DNA of 64,000 nucleotides from Obesumbacterium proteus (GCF_001586165.1 NZ_CP014608.1:3162001-3226000), one strand, 5' to 3'. Positions 20,040 through 30,853 are shown, counted from the stretch's first letter. Program-made: numbers and translations. Notes: generated from the sequence alone by a model not told the origin.

Positions 20040-20471
20040 TTAGATATTGGCCGGTGTCTTTTTCACCATCAGATAGATGGCGGGTTCGTGAACTATTTCG
20101 GTTAACAAACGGATTAAAGTCGAACTCCATGCGGCAAAGGGTGCCGCTGCTGACTCACATAGCGGAGCAAAGGCGTTGGCGAGCATCTGAGTGTGCGTAA
20201 TATCAATCGTTATCTCGCCAAAAGTCAGTAGCCCACGCATTTTACGCAGTGCGCCACCCTCAGGTAAGAGAGAAACCCAGCGCTGGTACTCTTCTAAAGA
20301 ACAGGTGAGTTCGGTATTCAGACAGTCAATAACGCCCACGTGATGCCCAATCGCCAAGGAGTAGTACATCACCTGCTGCGCCTGTTCGGGGACATCGCCG
20401 CTATCGAGAAATTTTTGCCGCAGTGACCAAAAGACCACGTTATGCTGATTTGTTTTTTCTTCCCCAGTCAT
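20040..20471 (-). CDS. hyfJ: Hydrogenase-4 assembly protein HyfJ
   Basis: 143-aa HycH/HyfJ-family protein, needed for maturation of the large hydrogenase subunit rather than catalysis. Recognisable core: VVFWSLRQKFLDSG, AQQVMYYSLAIGHHVGVIDC and GGALRKMRGLLTFGEI. The ATG at 20471 overlaps the hyfI stop as TAATG, so the longer frame to 20552 is not used. Last gene of the ten-gene hyf operon. Confidence 0.87.
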   Translation of the reverse strand: MTGEEKTNQHNVVFWSLRQKFLDSGDVPEQAQQVMYYSLAIGHHVGVIDCLNTELTCSLEEYQRWVSLLPEGGALRKMRGLLTFGEITIDITHTQMLANAFAPLCESAAAPFAAWSSTLIRLLTEIVHEPAIYLMVKKTPANI

Positions 20472-21247
20472 TACCGACCTCCCGTAGCCAGTAGGCTTTG
20501 TAGCCGATGTACGATCTCGTTTAAGCGTGGATCGTTCGCACTTTGCAGCCATTGTTCAATATTGCCAGCCACGGTGTTGGCATCACCGTTGTGTAGCAAA
20601 CCGAGGAATTGATCGCTGATCTCGCGTCCTTGCCGGTAACCGGCCAAACGCCGCGCTTCACGTTCAACGAGTATTCTGAGTTCAGGCAGCGTTTGTGGCA
20701 GTAATAACGAGGCTTTCTCATCCGTTTGCTGCTGGTGGTTTACGCCTTTAAGTTTTTGATCGAGCAAACCGAGTGCGACGGCGAAGCCGTAAATCGTTGC
20801 GGCAGGCGTTGGCGGGCAACCGGGGATCCAGACGTCAATGGGAACAATCGTATCGCTGCCGCCCCAAACGCAGTATAGGTCGTGGAAAATGCCTCCGCCG
20901 CAGCCACAGGCGCCGTAGGAAATACAGATTTTAGGATCGGGCGCGGCTTCATAAGCACGTAACGCCGGAACGCGCATCGCCCGCGTGACCGCGCCGGTGA
21001 ACAGAAGAATATCGGCATGGCGCGGTGAGGGAACCACTTTGATACCAAAACGTTCGGCGTCAAACAGAGGGGTGATCGCGGCGAATATTTCTATTTCGCA
21101 GCCGTTGCAGCCGCCGCAGTCGACGCGATAGACGTAGGCCGAACGTTTAATATCCCTGAGCAGGGTTTGTTTGAGCGCGGTTGCCGACTCATCCAATTGA
21201 GTCGGTTGGCTGGCTGTATGGCCTATAGGATTCGATGTTTGGCTCAT
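20471..21247 (-). CDS. hyfI: Hydrogenase-4 small [4Fe-4S] subunit HyfI
   Basis: 258-aa NuoB/HycG-family subunit that carries the proximal 4Fe-4S cluster next to the NiFe site. Cluster ligands are seen in [10 protein letters not shown] (about residue 43), [17 protein letters not shown] and PGCPPTPA. No Tat signal, as expected for a cytoplasm-facing formate hydrogenlyase. ATGA overlap with hyfH. The C-terminal 70 residues beyond the NuoB core are also present in E. coli HyfI. Confidence 0.93.
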   Translation of the reverse strand: MSQTSNPIGHTASQPTQLDESATALKQTLLRDIKRSAYVYRVDCGGCNGCEIEIFAAITPLFDAERFGIKVVPSPRHADILLFTGAVTRAMRVPALRAYEAAPDPKICISYGACGCGGGIFHDLYCVWGGSDTIVPIDVWIPGCPPTPAATIYGFAVALGLLDQKLKGVNHQQQTDEKASLLLPQTLPELRILVEREARRLAGYRQGREISDQFLGLLHNGDANTVAGNIEQWLQSANDPRLNEIVHRLQSLLATGGR

Positions 21248-21795
21248 TGATTTTTCTCCCCAACGTGATAACTCAGGTTCTGGTGCTCATGATGGCTGAG
21301 GTCATCTCTGCGTCGGCAGCGAGGGCAGGTTTCAAACTTAGGGCGCATTTCCTCAACGCTGGCGGCATCGACGCCAGACTGGACCAGCAACGCCATGGCA
21401 TATTCCACCGATTTCAGCGGCGTGAAAGGACGGTGACAGCTGCGGCAGTTCTGGAGTTGAAAGGTTGCTTTCACATACAAATCGGGTTTGTGGGTGACCG
21501 CCATTTCAAACTCGGGCGACAGTACAATCGCTCGCGTTGGGCATACTTCTTCACATCGGCCACAAAAGATGCAGCGGCCAATAAACAATTGCCAAATGCG
21601 TTCGCCGCTCTGGAGATGAGTTTCCATCGTCAATGCGTTAGCGGGGCAGGCGACGGTGCAGGCCCCACAAGCGATGCATTGTTCTGGATCGTATTCCGGT
21701 TTGCCACGAAATCCGGGGCAAACGTCCAGCGGCTTGAACGGATATTTCACCGTTGGCTCACCGGCTTTGAGGATAGTCTTAAACAGTTTCAGCAT
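21244..21795 (-). CDS. hyfH: Hydrogenase-4 ferredoxin-like subunit HyfH
   Basis: 183-aa NuoI/HycF-like protein with two 4Fe-4S motifs, [12 protein letters not shown] and [12 protein letters not shown], bridging electron flow between the formate dehydrogenase side and HyfI. Two additional CxxC pairs (NCRSCHRPF and TCPRCRRRD) lie in the C-terminal part as in HycF. Ten bp separate it from hyfG. Confidence 0.92.
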   Translation of the reverse strand: MLKLFKTILKAGEPTVKYPFKPLDVCPGFRGKPEYDPEQCIACGACTVACPANALTMETHLQSGERIWQLFIGRCIFCGRCEEVCPTRAIVLSPEFEMAVTHKPDLYVKATFQLQNCRSCHRPFTPLKSVEYAMALLVQSGVDAASVEEMRPKFETCPRCRRRDDLSHHEHQNLSYHVGEKNQ

Positions 21796-21805
21796 TGTTT
21801 AACCC

Positions 21806-23545
21806 TCATTTCAGCGGTGAATGGTTACGTTCAACGCTATAGCGTTCAATTTCCCGATAGGAGACGGTTTTGGATTTTTTCTTACGTACGTCAACTAGGG
21901 TTACCCGATCGGTACAGGAGTAGCAGGGGTCAAGGCTACCAATGATCAGTGGAGCATCGGAAATGGTGTTTCCACGCAGCATGTAGCGCAATACCGGCCA
22001 GTTGGCGTAGGTTGCAGCGCGGCAGCGCCAGCGGAACAATTTTTGATTGTCGCCCAGCATGCTCCAATGCACGTCTTCACCGCGTGGTGCCTCGGCATAA
22101 CCCAGAGCAAATTTATGTGGTTGATAGGTAAAGCCCTCGACCAGCAGATTGCCTTCGGGCAAGTTGTCTAAACCGTACTCGATCATGGCTAAAGAATCGA
22201 AAACCTCCTTCACGCGCACCATCACGCGTGAGAACACATCGCCGCCGTCGAAGGTAAATAGCGTTTTAGGTAGGTTGCCGTAATCGGCATACGGGTGGTC
22301 GAAACGCATGTCTCGCTTGAAACCGCTGCCGCGGATCAGTGGCCCAACGGGGCTGAAATCACGCGCGATTTTGCGATCTAAAATGCCTACGCCCTGTGTG
22401 CGCTGCTCAATGTTGGGCGTATTCATCAGCATATCGACTAGCTGAGTAACGTCATCGCGCATTTCGTGGACTAATTGCAGGGTTTTCATCTGCTGGGCTT
22501 TGAGAATGTCACGACGAATACCGCCAATGAGGTTTAAGCCGTAGGTTTTGCGTGCGCCGGTGAGCAGCTCCGCCATCATCATGGATTTTTCACGCACGCG
22601 GAAAAATTGCATGAATCCGGTATCAAAGCCGACAAAGTGGCTCGATAGGCCGAGGTTAAGCAGGTGGCTGTGCAGACGTTCGACTTCTAACAAAATACTG
22701 CGAATGGTATGTGCTCGAGGAGGAACCACGATACCGAGCGCGTTTTCAACCGACGTCGTGTAGGCCACGCTGTGGGTGAAGCCGCAGATTCCGCATACCC
22801 GATCGGACAGGAAGGTGACTTCGTTATACCCCATACGGGTTTCAGCCAGCTTCTCCATCCCGCGGTGCACGTAAAAAAGCCGATAGTCAGCATCGATAAT
22901 CTGCTCGCCGTCGACAAACAAGCGGAAATGCCCAGGTTCGTCCGAGGTAATATGCATCGGGCCAATCGGCACAATACGGTTATCTTTGCCGCCGAGCTCA
23001 TTGATGAATTCATAGGTTTCGGCATCGGTGGTTGGCATTGGGCGCTGGCGATAATCCATCGAATCTTTGCGCAGCGGATACATGCCGTCAGGCCAGTCAT
23101 CGGGTAGCACTAAGCGCCGTTCATCGGGTAAACCCACCGGTATTAAACCGTACATATCGCGGATTTCACGCTCACCCCATACCGCAGCCGGAACACGAGG
23201 TGTAACCGAAGGGAACTCCAGCGTGGTCGCGCTGACCAAGGCTTTTACCGTGACCCAACATTTCTCGCCTTCTTCCATCGATAGCACGTAATAAACGGCA
23301 AAATAACCATTTAGTGAACGTTCATCGTTGCCAAATAACACCGGCAGCCAGCCGCCGAGCTGATAGTACAGATACCCCACAATCTCTGGCAGTTCGTTAG
23401 TTTTGACCGTAACGGTGAGCTGATCGGCAGTTTGCCACTCTTCGTCTAGTACGCTGTTGGGAAATTTTTCGCGCAGTTTTTTTAAATAACCCGCACCGCG
23501 CTTTTCACCCTGTTGATTGCTATTCACCACATTTAGGTAGCTCAC
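21806..23545 (-). CDS. hyfG: Hydrogenase-4 NiFe catalytic subunit HyfG
   Basis: 579-aa fusion of a NuoC-like N-terminal domain (to about residue 190) and a NuoD/NiFe large-subunit domain. NiFe ligands are RVCGICGFTHS and DPCYSCTDR. Exactly 32 residues follow CTDR, equal to the tail that HycI removes from HycE after nickel insertion, so maturation by a HycI-type protease is expected. The start is a GTG at 23545 placed one base after the hyfF stop, with GGAG upstream. Slightly longer than E. coli HyfG (555 aa) at the N-terminus. Confidence 0.94.
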   Translation of the reverse strand: MSYLNVVNSNQQGEKRGAGYLKKLREKFPNSVLDEEWQTADQLTVTVKTNELPEIVGYLYYQLGGWLPVLFGNDERSLNGYFAVYYVLSMEEGEKCWVTVKALVSATTLEFPSVTPRVPAAVWGEREIRDMYGLIPVGLPDERRLVLPDDWPDGMYPLRKDSMDYRQRPMPTTDAETYEFINELGGKDNRIVPIGPMHITSDEPGHFRLFVDGEQIIDADYRLFYVHRGMEKLAETRMGYNEVTFLSDRVCGICGFTHSVAYTTSVENALGIVVPPRAHTIRSILLEVERLHSHLLNLGLSSHFVGFDTGFMQFFRVREKSMMMAELLTGARKTYGLNLIGGIRRDILKAQQMKTLQLVHEMRDDVTQLVDMLMNTPNIEQRTQGVGILDRKIARDFSPVGPLIRGSGFKRDMRFDHPYADYGNLPKTLFTFDGGDVFSRVMVRVKEVFDSLAMIEYGLDNLPEGNLLVEGFTYQPHKFALGYAEAPRGEDVHWSMLGDNQKLFRWRCRAATYANWPVLRYMLRGNTISDAPLIIGSLDPCYSCTDRVTLVDVRKKKSKTVSYREIERYSVERNHSPLK

Positions 23546-23546
23546 A

Positions 23547-25133
23547 TTACTTCTCCATGCAGGATGTTGATGCGCATTGCGCGGACGGAACACGTTGTGC
23601 AGCGACCCACGGCCAACTGAAGTTTGGGGTCTGCGTTGATGATGGATTCATGACGATGGTGGCGGCGTTTTCTAGTAGACGTGTTACCGGCTGGGGAATG
23701 TGCGTCCCCATGATCAGCATCAGCACGATCAGGATCGCCATCGGTAAGGTGGTGAACAGCCCCAGTTCGCCTTTGCTGACGGCCTCTGGGGCATCGCCAA
23801 ACAGAACGCATGCCACCATGCGAACTAGGCCGCCGAGTACGATGGTCAGCAGCAACAGGATAAATACCGTGAGCCAAAGATGCCCCGCTGCCAGACCGAC
23901 GACAACGGTCATAAATTCACTGATGAAGACGTTAAATGGAGGCATTCCGCCGAGTGCCAATGCGCCTCCCGCGAAGAGTACGGCGCTGAACGGCATGATT
24001 TTAAGCATGCCTTTCACCGCGTGCAGATCTCGTGTGCCGTATTTCAATAACACGTTGCCAGAACCGCAAAACAGCAGGGTTTTGGCGAGACTGTGATTTA
24101 GCGTGTGCAGCAAAGCCGCCAGCATCCCCAGCGGGCCGCCGATGCCTATAGCGACCACAATCAGCCCCATGTTTTCAACGCTGGAGTAGGCCAGTAGGCG
24201 TTTGATGTCGCGCTGAACCAGAATAAAGAACGCTGCAACGGCTACAGACAGCAAGCCAAATACGATGAGTAATCGGCTTGGGAACACGGGGCCGATAGCG
24301 GCACTGATGATGATGTAGTAACGGATGATGACTAACAGAGCGCAGTTCAGCAGCACCGCAGAAAGCAGGGCGCTGGTAGGGCTTGGCGCTTCGCTATGGG
24401 CATCTGGTAACCACGCGTGCATAGGAAATAGCCCGGTTTTGGTTCCGAAGCCAATCAGGATAAACACAAAGGCTAAATGCATCAGCGTTGGGTCTAGTTC
24501 GCTCGCGTGTTTAAGCACTTCTGTCCAGAAAATAGCGTTGTTGGCATCGGGCATAAAGCTGGCCGCATTGGCATAAACCAAAATGGTGCCAAACAGGCCG
24601 AAGGCGACGCCGACGGTACAAATGATGATGTATTTCCATGCGGCTTCCAGCGACGATCGCTGGCCGTAAATGCCCACCAGAAACGCCGAGCTTAAGGTGG
24701 TGGCTTCAATGGCGGCCCACATTAAGATGAGATTATTACTGGTGACCACCAGCAGCATGGTGAAGAGAAACAGGTGGAAGAAGCCATAGTAATTGCACAG
24801 CGTCGGGACGGAAATTTCCCCTTCGTCGACTTCATGGCGCATGTAGCCAATCGAGTAAAGCCCGGTTAAAAAGCCAATCACGCCCAGAATTGCCAAGAAC
24901 AGAGCGCTGAGACTGTCGATGTGCAACCACTGATTAGCCGATAAGAGTTCGCCGTGTTCAGCGGTTATCGCGACCACCCATAGGGCGACAATTAACAGCG
25001 CGAGAATGCCAATGCTGTGTAGCGCTGTGACCACGATTCGGGCTGAATCACCCAGCAGGCGGCTGGCAAAGGTTAACAACGAGGCAATTAACGGCGTCGC
25101 CAGTAGGAGAAATAAAATCGATTCTTGATTCAT
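23547..25133 (-). CDS. hyfF: Hydrogenase-4 membrane subunit HyfF
   Basis: 528-aa NuoN/MrpD-type integral membrane protein with about 14 helices. Antiporter-like features include [23 protein letters not shown] and [16 protein letters not shown], the conserved Lys/His proton-path segments. Four bp from hyfE. It adds to the extra antiporter-like subunits (HyfB, D, F) that distinguish hydrogenase-4 from hydrogenase-3 and may allow ion translocation coupled to formate oxidation. Confidence 0.93.
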   Translation of the reverse strand: MNQESILFLLLATPLIASLLTFASRLLGDSARIVVTALHSIGILALLIVALWVVAITAEHGELLSANQWLHIDSLSALFLAILGVIGFLTGLYSIGYMRHEVDEGEISVPTLCNYYGFFHLFLFTMLLVVTSNNLILMWAAIEATTLSSAFLVGIYGQRSSLEAAWKYIIICTVGVAFGLFGTILVYANAASFMPDANNAIFWTEVLKHASELDPTLMHLAFVFILIGFGTKTGLFPMHAWLPDAHSEAPSPTSALLSAVLLNCALLVIIRYYIIISAAIGPVFPSRLLIVFGLLSVAVAAFFILVQRDIKRLLAYSSVENMGLIVVAIGIGGPLGMLAALLHTLNHSLAKTLLFCGSGNVLLKYGTRDLHAVKGMLKIMPFSAVLFAGGALALGGMPPFNVFISEFMTVVVGLAAGHLWLTVFILLLLTIVLGGLVRMVACVLFGDAPEAVSKGELGLFTTLPMAILIVLMLIMGTHIPQPVTRLLENAATIVMNPSSTQTPNFSWPWVAAQRVPSAQCASTSCMEK

Positions 25134-25137
25134 CGCG

Positions 25138-25788
25138 TTACCCCTTCAGCGCCGTGAGTTGTTCAACGTCCAGCGTGTTGAGCGTGCGATAAATTTTGCG
25201 CGCTAGCACTGCCATCACGATCACGGCAAAAATGGCATCGGTGGCAATACCGATTTCAACTAACTCTGGTGCCCGGAATGCCAGCAGTGCGAGAGTGAGG
25301 TGAGAGCCGTTTTCCATCAGGCAGTAGCCAAATACCTGTTTGAGAATGTTGCGCTGGGTCACGATGCACAGCAGCCCCAACAGGAAGTGCCCGAGTGAAA
25401 CCGCCAATGCGGGTTTCAGCGTTGCCAATAACGGACGCTGAACCGGTGCGACCACGAACCAACACAGCACCACGATAACGGCGGCAGACAGCATCAGCAT
25501 CGACATACTGATGATGCTGCCGTTGGCGCAGGGATCTGACATTTTGCGGAAGGCGTAGCCCATAATGAGTGGCACCATCACCACTTTGGTCACGAATGCG
25601 CTGGTGGCCCAAAGGGCTAACTGATGCGCTTCAAGGGTTTGCGATAACGTGAAAAATATCAGCACCAGAACCAGCGACTGCAAAGCATAGAGCCAGCAGG
25701 ACGCGGTAGGGCGTTTGGCTCCAATGACCAGCAGCGACGTGAGCATCATCAGCCCTGCGAGGTTATTAACGATTAATGATCCGGTCAT
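25138..25788 (-). CDS. hyfE: Hydrogenase-4 membrane subunit HyfE
   Basis: 216 aa, the same length as E. coli HyfE, starting [19 protein letters not shown] at 25788. Six or so transmembrane helices; the NuoK-like part reads [18 protein letters not shown] and [20 protein letters not shown] with a buried Glu. A 75-residue upstream open frame belongs to shadow coding of hyfD. Overlap is avoided: hyfD ends 12 bp upstream. Confidence 0.92.
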   Translation of the reverse strand: MTGSLIVNNLAGLMMLTSLLVIGAKRPTASCWLYALQSLVLVLIFFTLSQTLEAHQLALWATSAFVTKVVMVPLIMGYAFRKMSDPCANGSIISMSMLMLSAAVIVVLCWFVVAPVQRPLLATLKPALAVSLGHFLLGLLCIVTQRNILKQVFGYCLMENGSHLTLALLAFRAPELVEIGIATDAIFAVIVMAVLARKIYRTLNTLDVEQLTALKG

Positions 25789-25799
25789 AGTTGACTCCC

Positions 25800-27239
25800 T
25801 TATCCAAGCCAGGCAACGGCGATAAAACTTGAGAGCACCGACATCGCGATCAGCACCACCAGCACGATACGCATGGCCAGAGGAATCGGTGCCGCTTGGG
25901 CGACCTCTTCGCTCGGCGTGCCGGGAATGACGCGACCGAACCAGTAAATAAACCATGCAAAGCTGGCGACGGACTCGATGAGTACCAGCACCATTAATGG
26001 CGTCATGACCCAAAACTCATGCGAAAGCGCAAAGCCTGCGGCGAAAATAGGGAATTTGCTAAAGAAGCCGTTAAACGGCGGTACGCCGGTAATGGCTAAG
26101 GCGGCCACGCAGAATCCGATGCCTAACAGCGGCATTTTTTTCAGCACGCCTTTCAAACGTGGCAGCATTCGGGTACCGCAGCTGTAGCTGAGTGCTCCGG
26201 CAATCAAGAAGAACAGGCTCTTGGCAAAGGCGTGGTTGAAGATGTAAGCCACACCGCCTTCAAAGGCCAGCTTAGAGCCGAATATCGATAGCGAGAGGGC
26301 GAGGAAAATATAAGAAAGCTGAGTGATAGTTGACCAAGCCAACAGGCGCTTCATATCTTTCTGTGGCAGATACATCAGGAAGCCATAAATCAGCGTGATG
26401 GTGGCCATGACAATGCCTATCCAGCCGATAATATGCGGAACTTCTCCAGCCGAGAGGATGGCACGCGCAAAGATATAAACACCGACTTTGACCATTGATG
26501 CCGCATGTAGATAGGCACTGATAGGCGTTGGCGCTTCCATGGCATCAGGTAACCACGCCTGTAGCGGCAGCTGGGCCGATTTCCCCCAGGCGGCAAACAA
26601 GATACCGCCGAACACGATATAGCTGGCGCTGCCGTGTAGATTGGCGAGAGCGCTGAGGGCAAAAGTGCCGGTATTCAGGAACAGCGTGGCGGCAGCGAGA
26701 TATAGCCCAATCGAGGCGACATGAGTGATGAGCAGCGCTTTCATGGCGGAACGCTGAGATTTTGGCGTCTGGTAATAACCAATCAATGCCCACGAACAGC
26801 CGCCCGTGATTTCGAAAAACAGCAGTTGCCCCAGAATGGTAGATGAAAGAACCAGCCCGACCATGGCACCAATGAAGATCAGCAAAAACGCATAATAGCG
26901 ATTGCCTCCGTCATGCGGATGCTCTTTATTGCCGACGGTCAGATAACCCGTGGAATAAAGGCTGACCAAGAAGCCAAGAAACACGACAGCAAAAACGATA
27001 AGCGTGCTGATTCTGTCAATGGTAAAACCAAACAGCTCAACCGTGCCGTAGCTGAGTAGGGTATAGGTGACGTCGGCTTTATCATGCAGCCAATATTGCC
27101 AACCTAGTGCCAGCGTGCCTAAGGTTGCGATTAGGGCGAAGAATGTACATAGCCATTTAGCGTAACGTTTGGGCGCGCAGGCGGTGATAAGCGCGCCGAT
27201 AAACGGTAGCAAAAGGGTCGTTAGAGCGATATTTTCCAT
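25800..27239 (-). CDS. hyfD: Hydrogenase-4 membrane subunit HyfD
   Basis: 479-aa MrpA/NuoL-like membrane protein, start MENIALTTLLLPFIGAL as in E. coli. The proton-antiporter core is visible in LLFFEITGGCSWALIGYY, WGKSAQLPLQAWLPDAMEAPTP and KDMKRLLAWSTITQLSY. A second ATG three bases upstream is equally possible. Sixteen bp from hyfC. Confidence 0.93.
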   Translation of the reverse strand: MENIALTTLLLPFIGALITACAPKRYAKWLCTFFALIATLGTLALGWQYWLHDKADVTYTLLSYGTVELFGFTIDRISTLIVFAVVFLGFLVSLYSTGYLTVGNKEHPHDGGNRYYAFLLIFIGAMVGLVLSSTILGQLLFFEITGGCSWALIGYYQTPKSQRSAMKALLITHVASIGLYLAAATLFLNTGTFALSALANLHGSASYIVFGGILFAAWGKSAQLPLQAWLPDAMEAPTPISAYLHAASMVKVGVYIFARAILSAGEVPHIIGWIGIVMATITLIYGFLMYLPQKDMKRLLAWSTITQLSYIFLALSLSIFGSKLAFEGGVAYIFNHAFAKSLFFLIAGALSYSCGTRMLPRLKGVLKKMPLLGIGFCVAALAITGVPPFNGFFSKFPIFAAGFALSHEFWVMTPLMVLVLIESVASFAWFIYWFGRVIPGTPSEEVAQAAPIPLAMRIVLVVLIAMSVLSSFIAVAWLG

Positions 27240-27254
27240 CATGGTGGTAGCTCC

Positions 27255-28205
27255 TTATAGACCGGTTAGGTAGAACACGAAGGCTAGCGCTGCAACGCCA
27301 AAGCCAAGCCATGTCACACGGTGAGTCATCAGGAAGCGACCGCGAGCCAAACTGTTTTCAACCAGTGAGGCCAGCACGAATACCACCAGAAGTTTGATCA
27401 GCATGAGGATCAGCGCGAAGAAGAGCGCAGAGGCGCTGAGCGTGGCAGCCTTGCCAAAGGGAATAAACACCGCCAAAAACAGTTCTGCGACCACCACTTG
27501 CTTAAGGCCGATTCCCCACTTCACTAAGGCCAGTCCCGAGCCTGAATACTCGGTCAGCGGCCCTTCCTGCAATTCCTGTTCGGCTTCGGCGACGTCGAAG
27601 GGGATTTTTCCCATTTCGATGAAAGCGGTAAACCCACAGGCTAGCAGCGCCAAGAACGTTGCCGTTGGTGAGCTCCATCCCTGAGTTAAGGTGGCGCTAA
27701 TGGTACCGATGTTGGTCGATCCCGCGATAAGCGCTACGACTAACAGAGCCAGAATCAACGTTGGTTCAACTAAGATCCCTAAGGTGAGTTCACGGCTGGC
27801 ACCAATACCGGCGAAAGTGCTGCCGGTATCCAAACCGGAAAGCGAGAAGAAAAAGCGGAATAGTGCGAAAAGATACAGCAGAGCGATCAAGTCACCCGCG
27901 CCGCCGAAGGGCGCAGTCTGGGTGAAGACGGGGAGAGACATCGCCACCAGCAGCATGCTGCCGAGCAAAACGTAAGGCATCAGGCGGAAGATGATACCGG
28001 ACTGCGCCGGACCGACTTCTTGGCGCTTAAACAGTTTGCCAAGATCGCGGTAATCCTGCCAAATTCCTGGGCCGCGACGAGATTGCATTCTGGCGCGGAT
28101 CTGACGTGAGATACCGGTCATCAGCGGAGTCATGGCTAATAGGATAATCGCCTGCACTAACGCGAAGATCCCCATTGCCAGCGAGGGCGTTTCTTGCATC
28201 AACAT
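27255..28205 (-). CDS. hyfC: Hydrogenase-4 membrane subunit HyfC
   Basis: 316-aa NuoH/HycD-family subunit that anchors the hydrogenase arm to the membrane. NuoH hallmarks: RRGPGIWQDYRDLGKLFKRQ, GASRELTLGILVEP and CGFTAFIEMGKIPFDVAEAEQELQEG. Start at 28205 is favoured by AGGAG eight bases upstream; the longer frame to 28226 overlaps the end of hyfB. Confidence 0.93.
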   Translation of the reverse strand: MLMQETPSLAMGIFALVQAIILLAMTPLMTGISRQIRARMQSRRGPGIWQDYRDLGKLFKRQEVGPAQSGIIFRLMPYVLLGSMLLVAMSLPVFTQTAPFGGAGDLIALLYLFALFRFFFSLSGLDTGSTFAGIGASRELTLGILVEPTLILALLVVALIAGSTNIGTISATLTQGWSSPTATFLALLACGFTAFIEMGKIPFDVAEAEQELQEGPLTEYSGSGLALVKWGIGLKQVVVAELFLAVFIPFGKAATLSASALFFALILMLIKLLVVFVLASLVENSLARGRFLMTHRVTWLGFGVAALAFVFYLTGL

Positions 28206-28215
28206 GATTTTCTCC

Positions 28216-30231
28216 TCACACCGCAATTATCAAAAGTAGGATCACCAATGCGGCCACGATATAGAGGCAGTACAGCCTGAAATCGCCTCCCTGCAAATTT
28301 TGAACGCGTGAACCAAAACGGCGTACACCACGAACCAGTGGATAAATAATGCCTTCATCCCAAAAGGGTTCTGCTCGTGCGGCTCCACGGGTGGTGCTAT
28401 CGAGTGCGCGCGCCAAAAGAGGGGATGGATCAAGCTGTTTACGCAGCCGATAAAGCGACATAAACATCACGCGCAGCGGTTGAGTAAAACTGCCAGCGGA
28501 GGCAGACATGGCGTCTTCCCAGCCGTAGCCGCAGGCCCAAGGATCGCCGTGGCGACGAAATTTCTGCTGTTTACCGCGTAATGCCAGATAAACCAGCAGC
28601 GGTAGCACCGGCAATGCCAGCAACAAGATGAACATGACCAATGGGGAAAGCATGGCTTGGGATGCCTGCGCGGGAACCAACAGTAATCCTTCAGATACGG
28701 TGATGGGGTGAGTGTTGACGAGCGTTGTGGCTACGCTAGAGATAATGGGCGCAACGACGCTGGCACCTGCGCCAAGCAAGATACACAGCAATGCTAAAAG
28801 CAACATGGATAGCGTCATCGGCCAAGGCACTTCGCGAGCCTGTGCGGCCTGCTCGCTGCGCGCACCGCCGCAAAAACTAATGCCGTACACTTTAACGAAA
28901 CACATCGCAGCGAGTGCGCCGGTGATGGCCAGCATTACAATGGCAATCGGCGCACTTAGCCGCATGATGAAATCACCGGAATGACTCATTGAGAACAGCG
29001 ATTGATAGGTATACCACTCACTGATGAAGCCGTTGAGCGGGGGAAGTGCCGAAATGGACATACAGCCGATGAGGAACGCGAGTCCTGTCCACGGCATCAG
29101 TTTGCCGAGGCCGCCCATTTTTTCCATGTCGCGGGTATGTACACGATAAATAACCGCGCCCGCCCCGAGGAACAACAGTCCTTTAAATACGGCGTGATTC
29201 AACAGATGATAGAGCGCACCGAGCAAGCCTAGCGCGGCGAGAACCGGATGCTGAGTGGCCATTCCGACCATACCAACGCCAACGCCCATTAAAATAATGC
29301 CGATATTTTCAACCGTATGCCATGCGAGGAGGCGTTTGATATCGTGCTCGGCAAGCGCATACAGCACGCCTAGCACGGAAGATACGGCACCAAACCCAAG
29401 CACCACGATCCCCCACCACAGTTCGGTGGCACCCAAAAGGTCGATACCGATCTTGATGATGCCGAAAATGCCGATTTTGACCATAACGCCAGACATCAAC
29501 GCCGATGCGTGGGAAGGTGCCGCAGGGTGAGCGCGCGGCAGCCAGCTATGTAACGGCAGCATCCCAGCTTTGGCACCAAAGCCAAAAAAGCCCAGCAGAA
29601 AAACGGCCGAGGCCAGCCCTGGAGAAAGAGAAAGGCTGCGGAAAGAGGCAAAGTTAAGGCTGCCGCTTTGCTGCCACATCAGGAAGAACGCGATCATGAT
29701 GAGCACGGAACCCGCGTGGGCAATAAAGAAGTAGAGCAGGCCCGCGTGAATAGATTCATCGTCCTGATCGGCGATAACCAAAAACCACGAAGCGAGTGAC
29801 ATCATCTCGAACAGAATGATGAAGTAAAAAGCATTGTCCATCACGACCAGCGCCACCATGGAGGCAATGAACAGATTCATGAAGAACCCCATGCTCCACG
29901 CGCCGCGCCCGCGATACTCCTCGACATAAGAAAGCGAATAGAGCCCGCACAGGGTGACTAGCAACGAAATAACCAGCACCATAAACGCTGCCAGTGGATC
30001 CATGCGAACCACGAACTCGGCAAAAGGGAAAGGACCCGCGCTAGAGAAAGTGAGCGTTGCGTTCTGCATCAATACGGGAAACGCGCTACACAGCCCGATA
30101 ATACCGCCAAGCATAGCGCTGATGCCGGTGGCCCAAATCGCGATTCGCTCTTGCTTTGCGAAGAGTAAAGAAAGTACGGCGCCCACAACGTAGAGAGCAA
30201 CAGACCAAAACAACAGGTGAAGAGAATCCAT
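28216..30231 (-). CDS. hyfB: Hydrogenase-4 membrane subunit HyfB
   Basis: 671-aa NuoL/HycC-type antiporter-like subunit with about 16 helices. Motifs include FFGFGAKAGMLPLHSWLPRAHP and HDIKRLLAWHTVENIGIIL; the C-terminal 100 residues contain the HycC-like WACGYGWEDAMSASAGSF segment. One bp separates it from hyfA. Length equals E. coli HyfB within one residue. Confidence 0.93.
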   Translation of the reverse strand: MDSLHLLFWSVALYVVGAVLSLLFAKQERIAIWATGISAMLGGIIGLCSAFPVLMQNATLTFSSAGPFPFAEFVVRMDPLAAFMVLVISLLVTLCGLYSLSYVEEYRGRGAWSMGFFMNLFIASMVALVVMDNAFYFIILFEMMSLASWFLVIADQDDESIHAGLLYFFIAHAGSVLIMIAFFLMWQQSGSLNFASFRSLSLSPGLASAVFLLGFFGFGAKAGMLPLHSWLPRAHPAAPSHASALMSGVMVKIGIFGIIKIGIDLLGATELWWGIVVLGFGAVSSVLGVLYALAEHDIKRLLAWHTVENIGIILMGVGVGMVGMATQHPVLAALGLLGALYHLLNHAVFKGLLFLGAGAVIYRVHTRDMEKMGGLGKLMPWTGLAFLIGCMSISALPPLNGFISEWYTYQSLFSMSHSGDFIMRLSAPIAIVMLAITGALAAMCFVKVYGISFCGGARSEQAAQAREVPWPMTLSMLLLALLCILLGAGASVVAPIISSVATTLVNTHPITVSEGLLLVPAQASQAMLSPLVMFILLLALPVLPLLVYLALRGKQQKFRRHGDPWACGYGWEDAMSASAGSFTQPLRVMFMSLYRLRKQLDPSPLLARALDSTTRGAARAEPFWDEGIIYPLVRGVRRFGSRVQNLQGGDFRLYCLYIVAALVILLLIIAV

Positions 30232-30232
30232 A

Positions 30233-30853
30233 TTAGAGGTGCTCCTGCGGTGGAATGGCGAGCGCCAGAAGGTCAGACGCTAACTCAGAAGAGGCTTCTA
30301 AACGGCGCTGCAACAGCTGCTGCGTAATCAGTTTTTCATCAACCAAGTGCAGCGCATCAGTAGGGCAAACTTGGATACAGGCGGGACCAGACGGTGAGAA
30401 AGCACATAAGTCACATTTGACGGCAATACTACGAACGCCTGCATTCCACGCGAGAAAAGGCTCCATCGTCGGTGGGCTGACGGGAACATCGGCAAGTTCA
30501 GCCGCGCTGACGTGATATTCGAATTGATTAGGAAGATCGAGAGGATGACTGCCGAAAGGCGTAATCGCCCCGAAGGGACAGACCAGACCACATAGTTTGC
30601 AGCCGATGCACAGGCTTTCGTTTAACTCAATGGCGTCTGCGCCTTGGCTGATGGCGTTAACAGGGCATACCCGTTTACACGGCGCGTCTTCACACTGTCG
30701 GCACAGGATGGGCGCCGTTTGGTCGCCGGTACGCGTCATCGCAAGGCGGGGATGCTGCTGCAAACCCTGTTCCTTGTGCGTCTGGGCGCAGGCAGCCAGA
30801 CAAGTATTACAGCCAATGCATCGCAAAGGGTCTGCAATCACAAAGCGATTCAT
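30233..30853 (-). CDS. hyfA: Hydrogenase-4 four-cluster ferredoxin subunit HyfA
   Basis: 206-aa HycB-like polyferredoxin with four 4Fe-4S motifs: CIGCNTCLAACAQ, CRQCEDAPCKRVCP, CIGCKLCGLVCPFGA and CDLCAFSPSGPACIQVCP. It would receive electrons from a formate dehydrogenase H subunit, which is not encoded in this window. First gene of hyfABCDEFGHIJ; the sigma-54 promoter sequence ends about 50 bp upstream. Confidence 0.93.
   Translation of the reverse strand: MNRFVIADPLRCIGCNTCLAACAQTHKEQGLQQHPRLAMTRTGDQTAPILCRQCEDAPCKRVCPVNAISQGADAIELNESLCIGCKLCGLVCPFGAITPFGSHPLDLPNQFEYHVSAAELADVPVSPPTMEPFLAWNAGVRSIAVKCDLCAFSPSGPACIQVCPTDALHLVDEKLITQQLLQRRLEASSELASDLLALAIPPQEHL

Noticed and set aside
23557..24096. 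Long plus-strand frame opposite hyfF and similar long frames opposite other hyf genes
   Set aside because: Antisense shadow of a codon-biased gene; low-complexity composition and no start signals.
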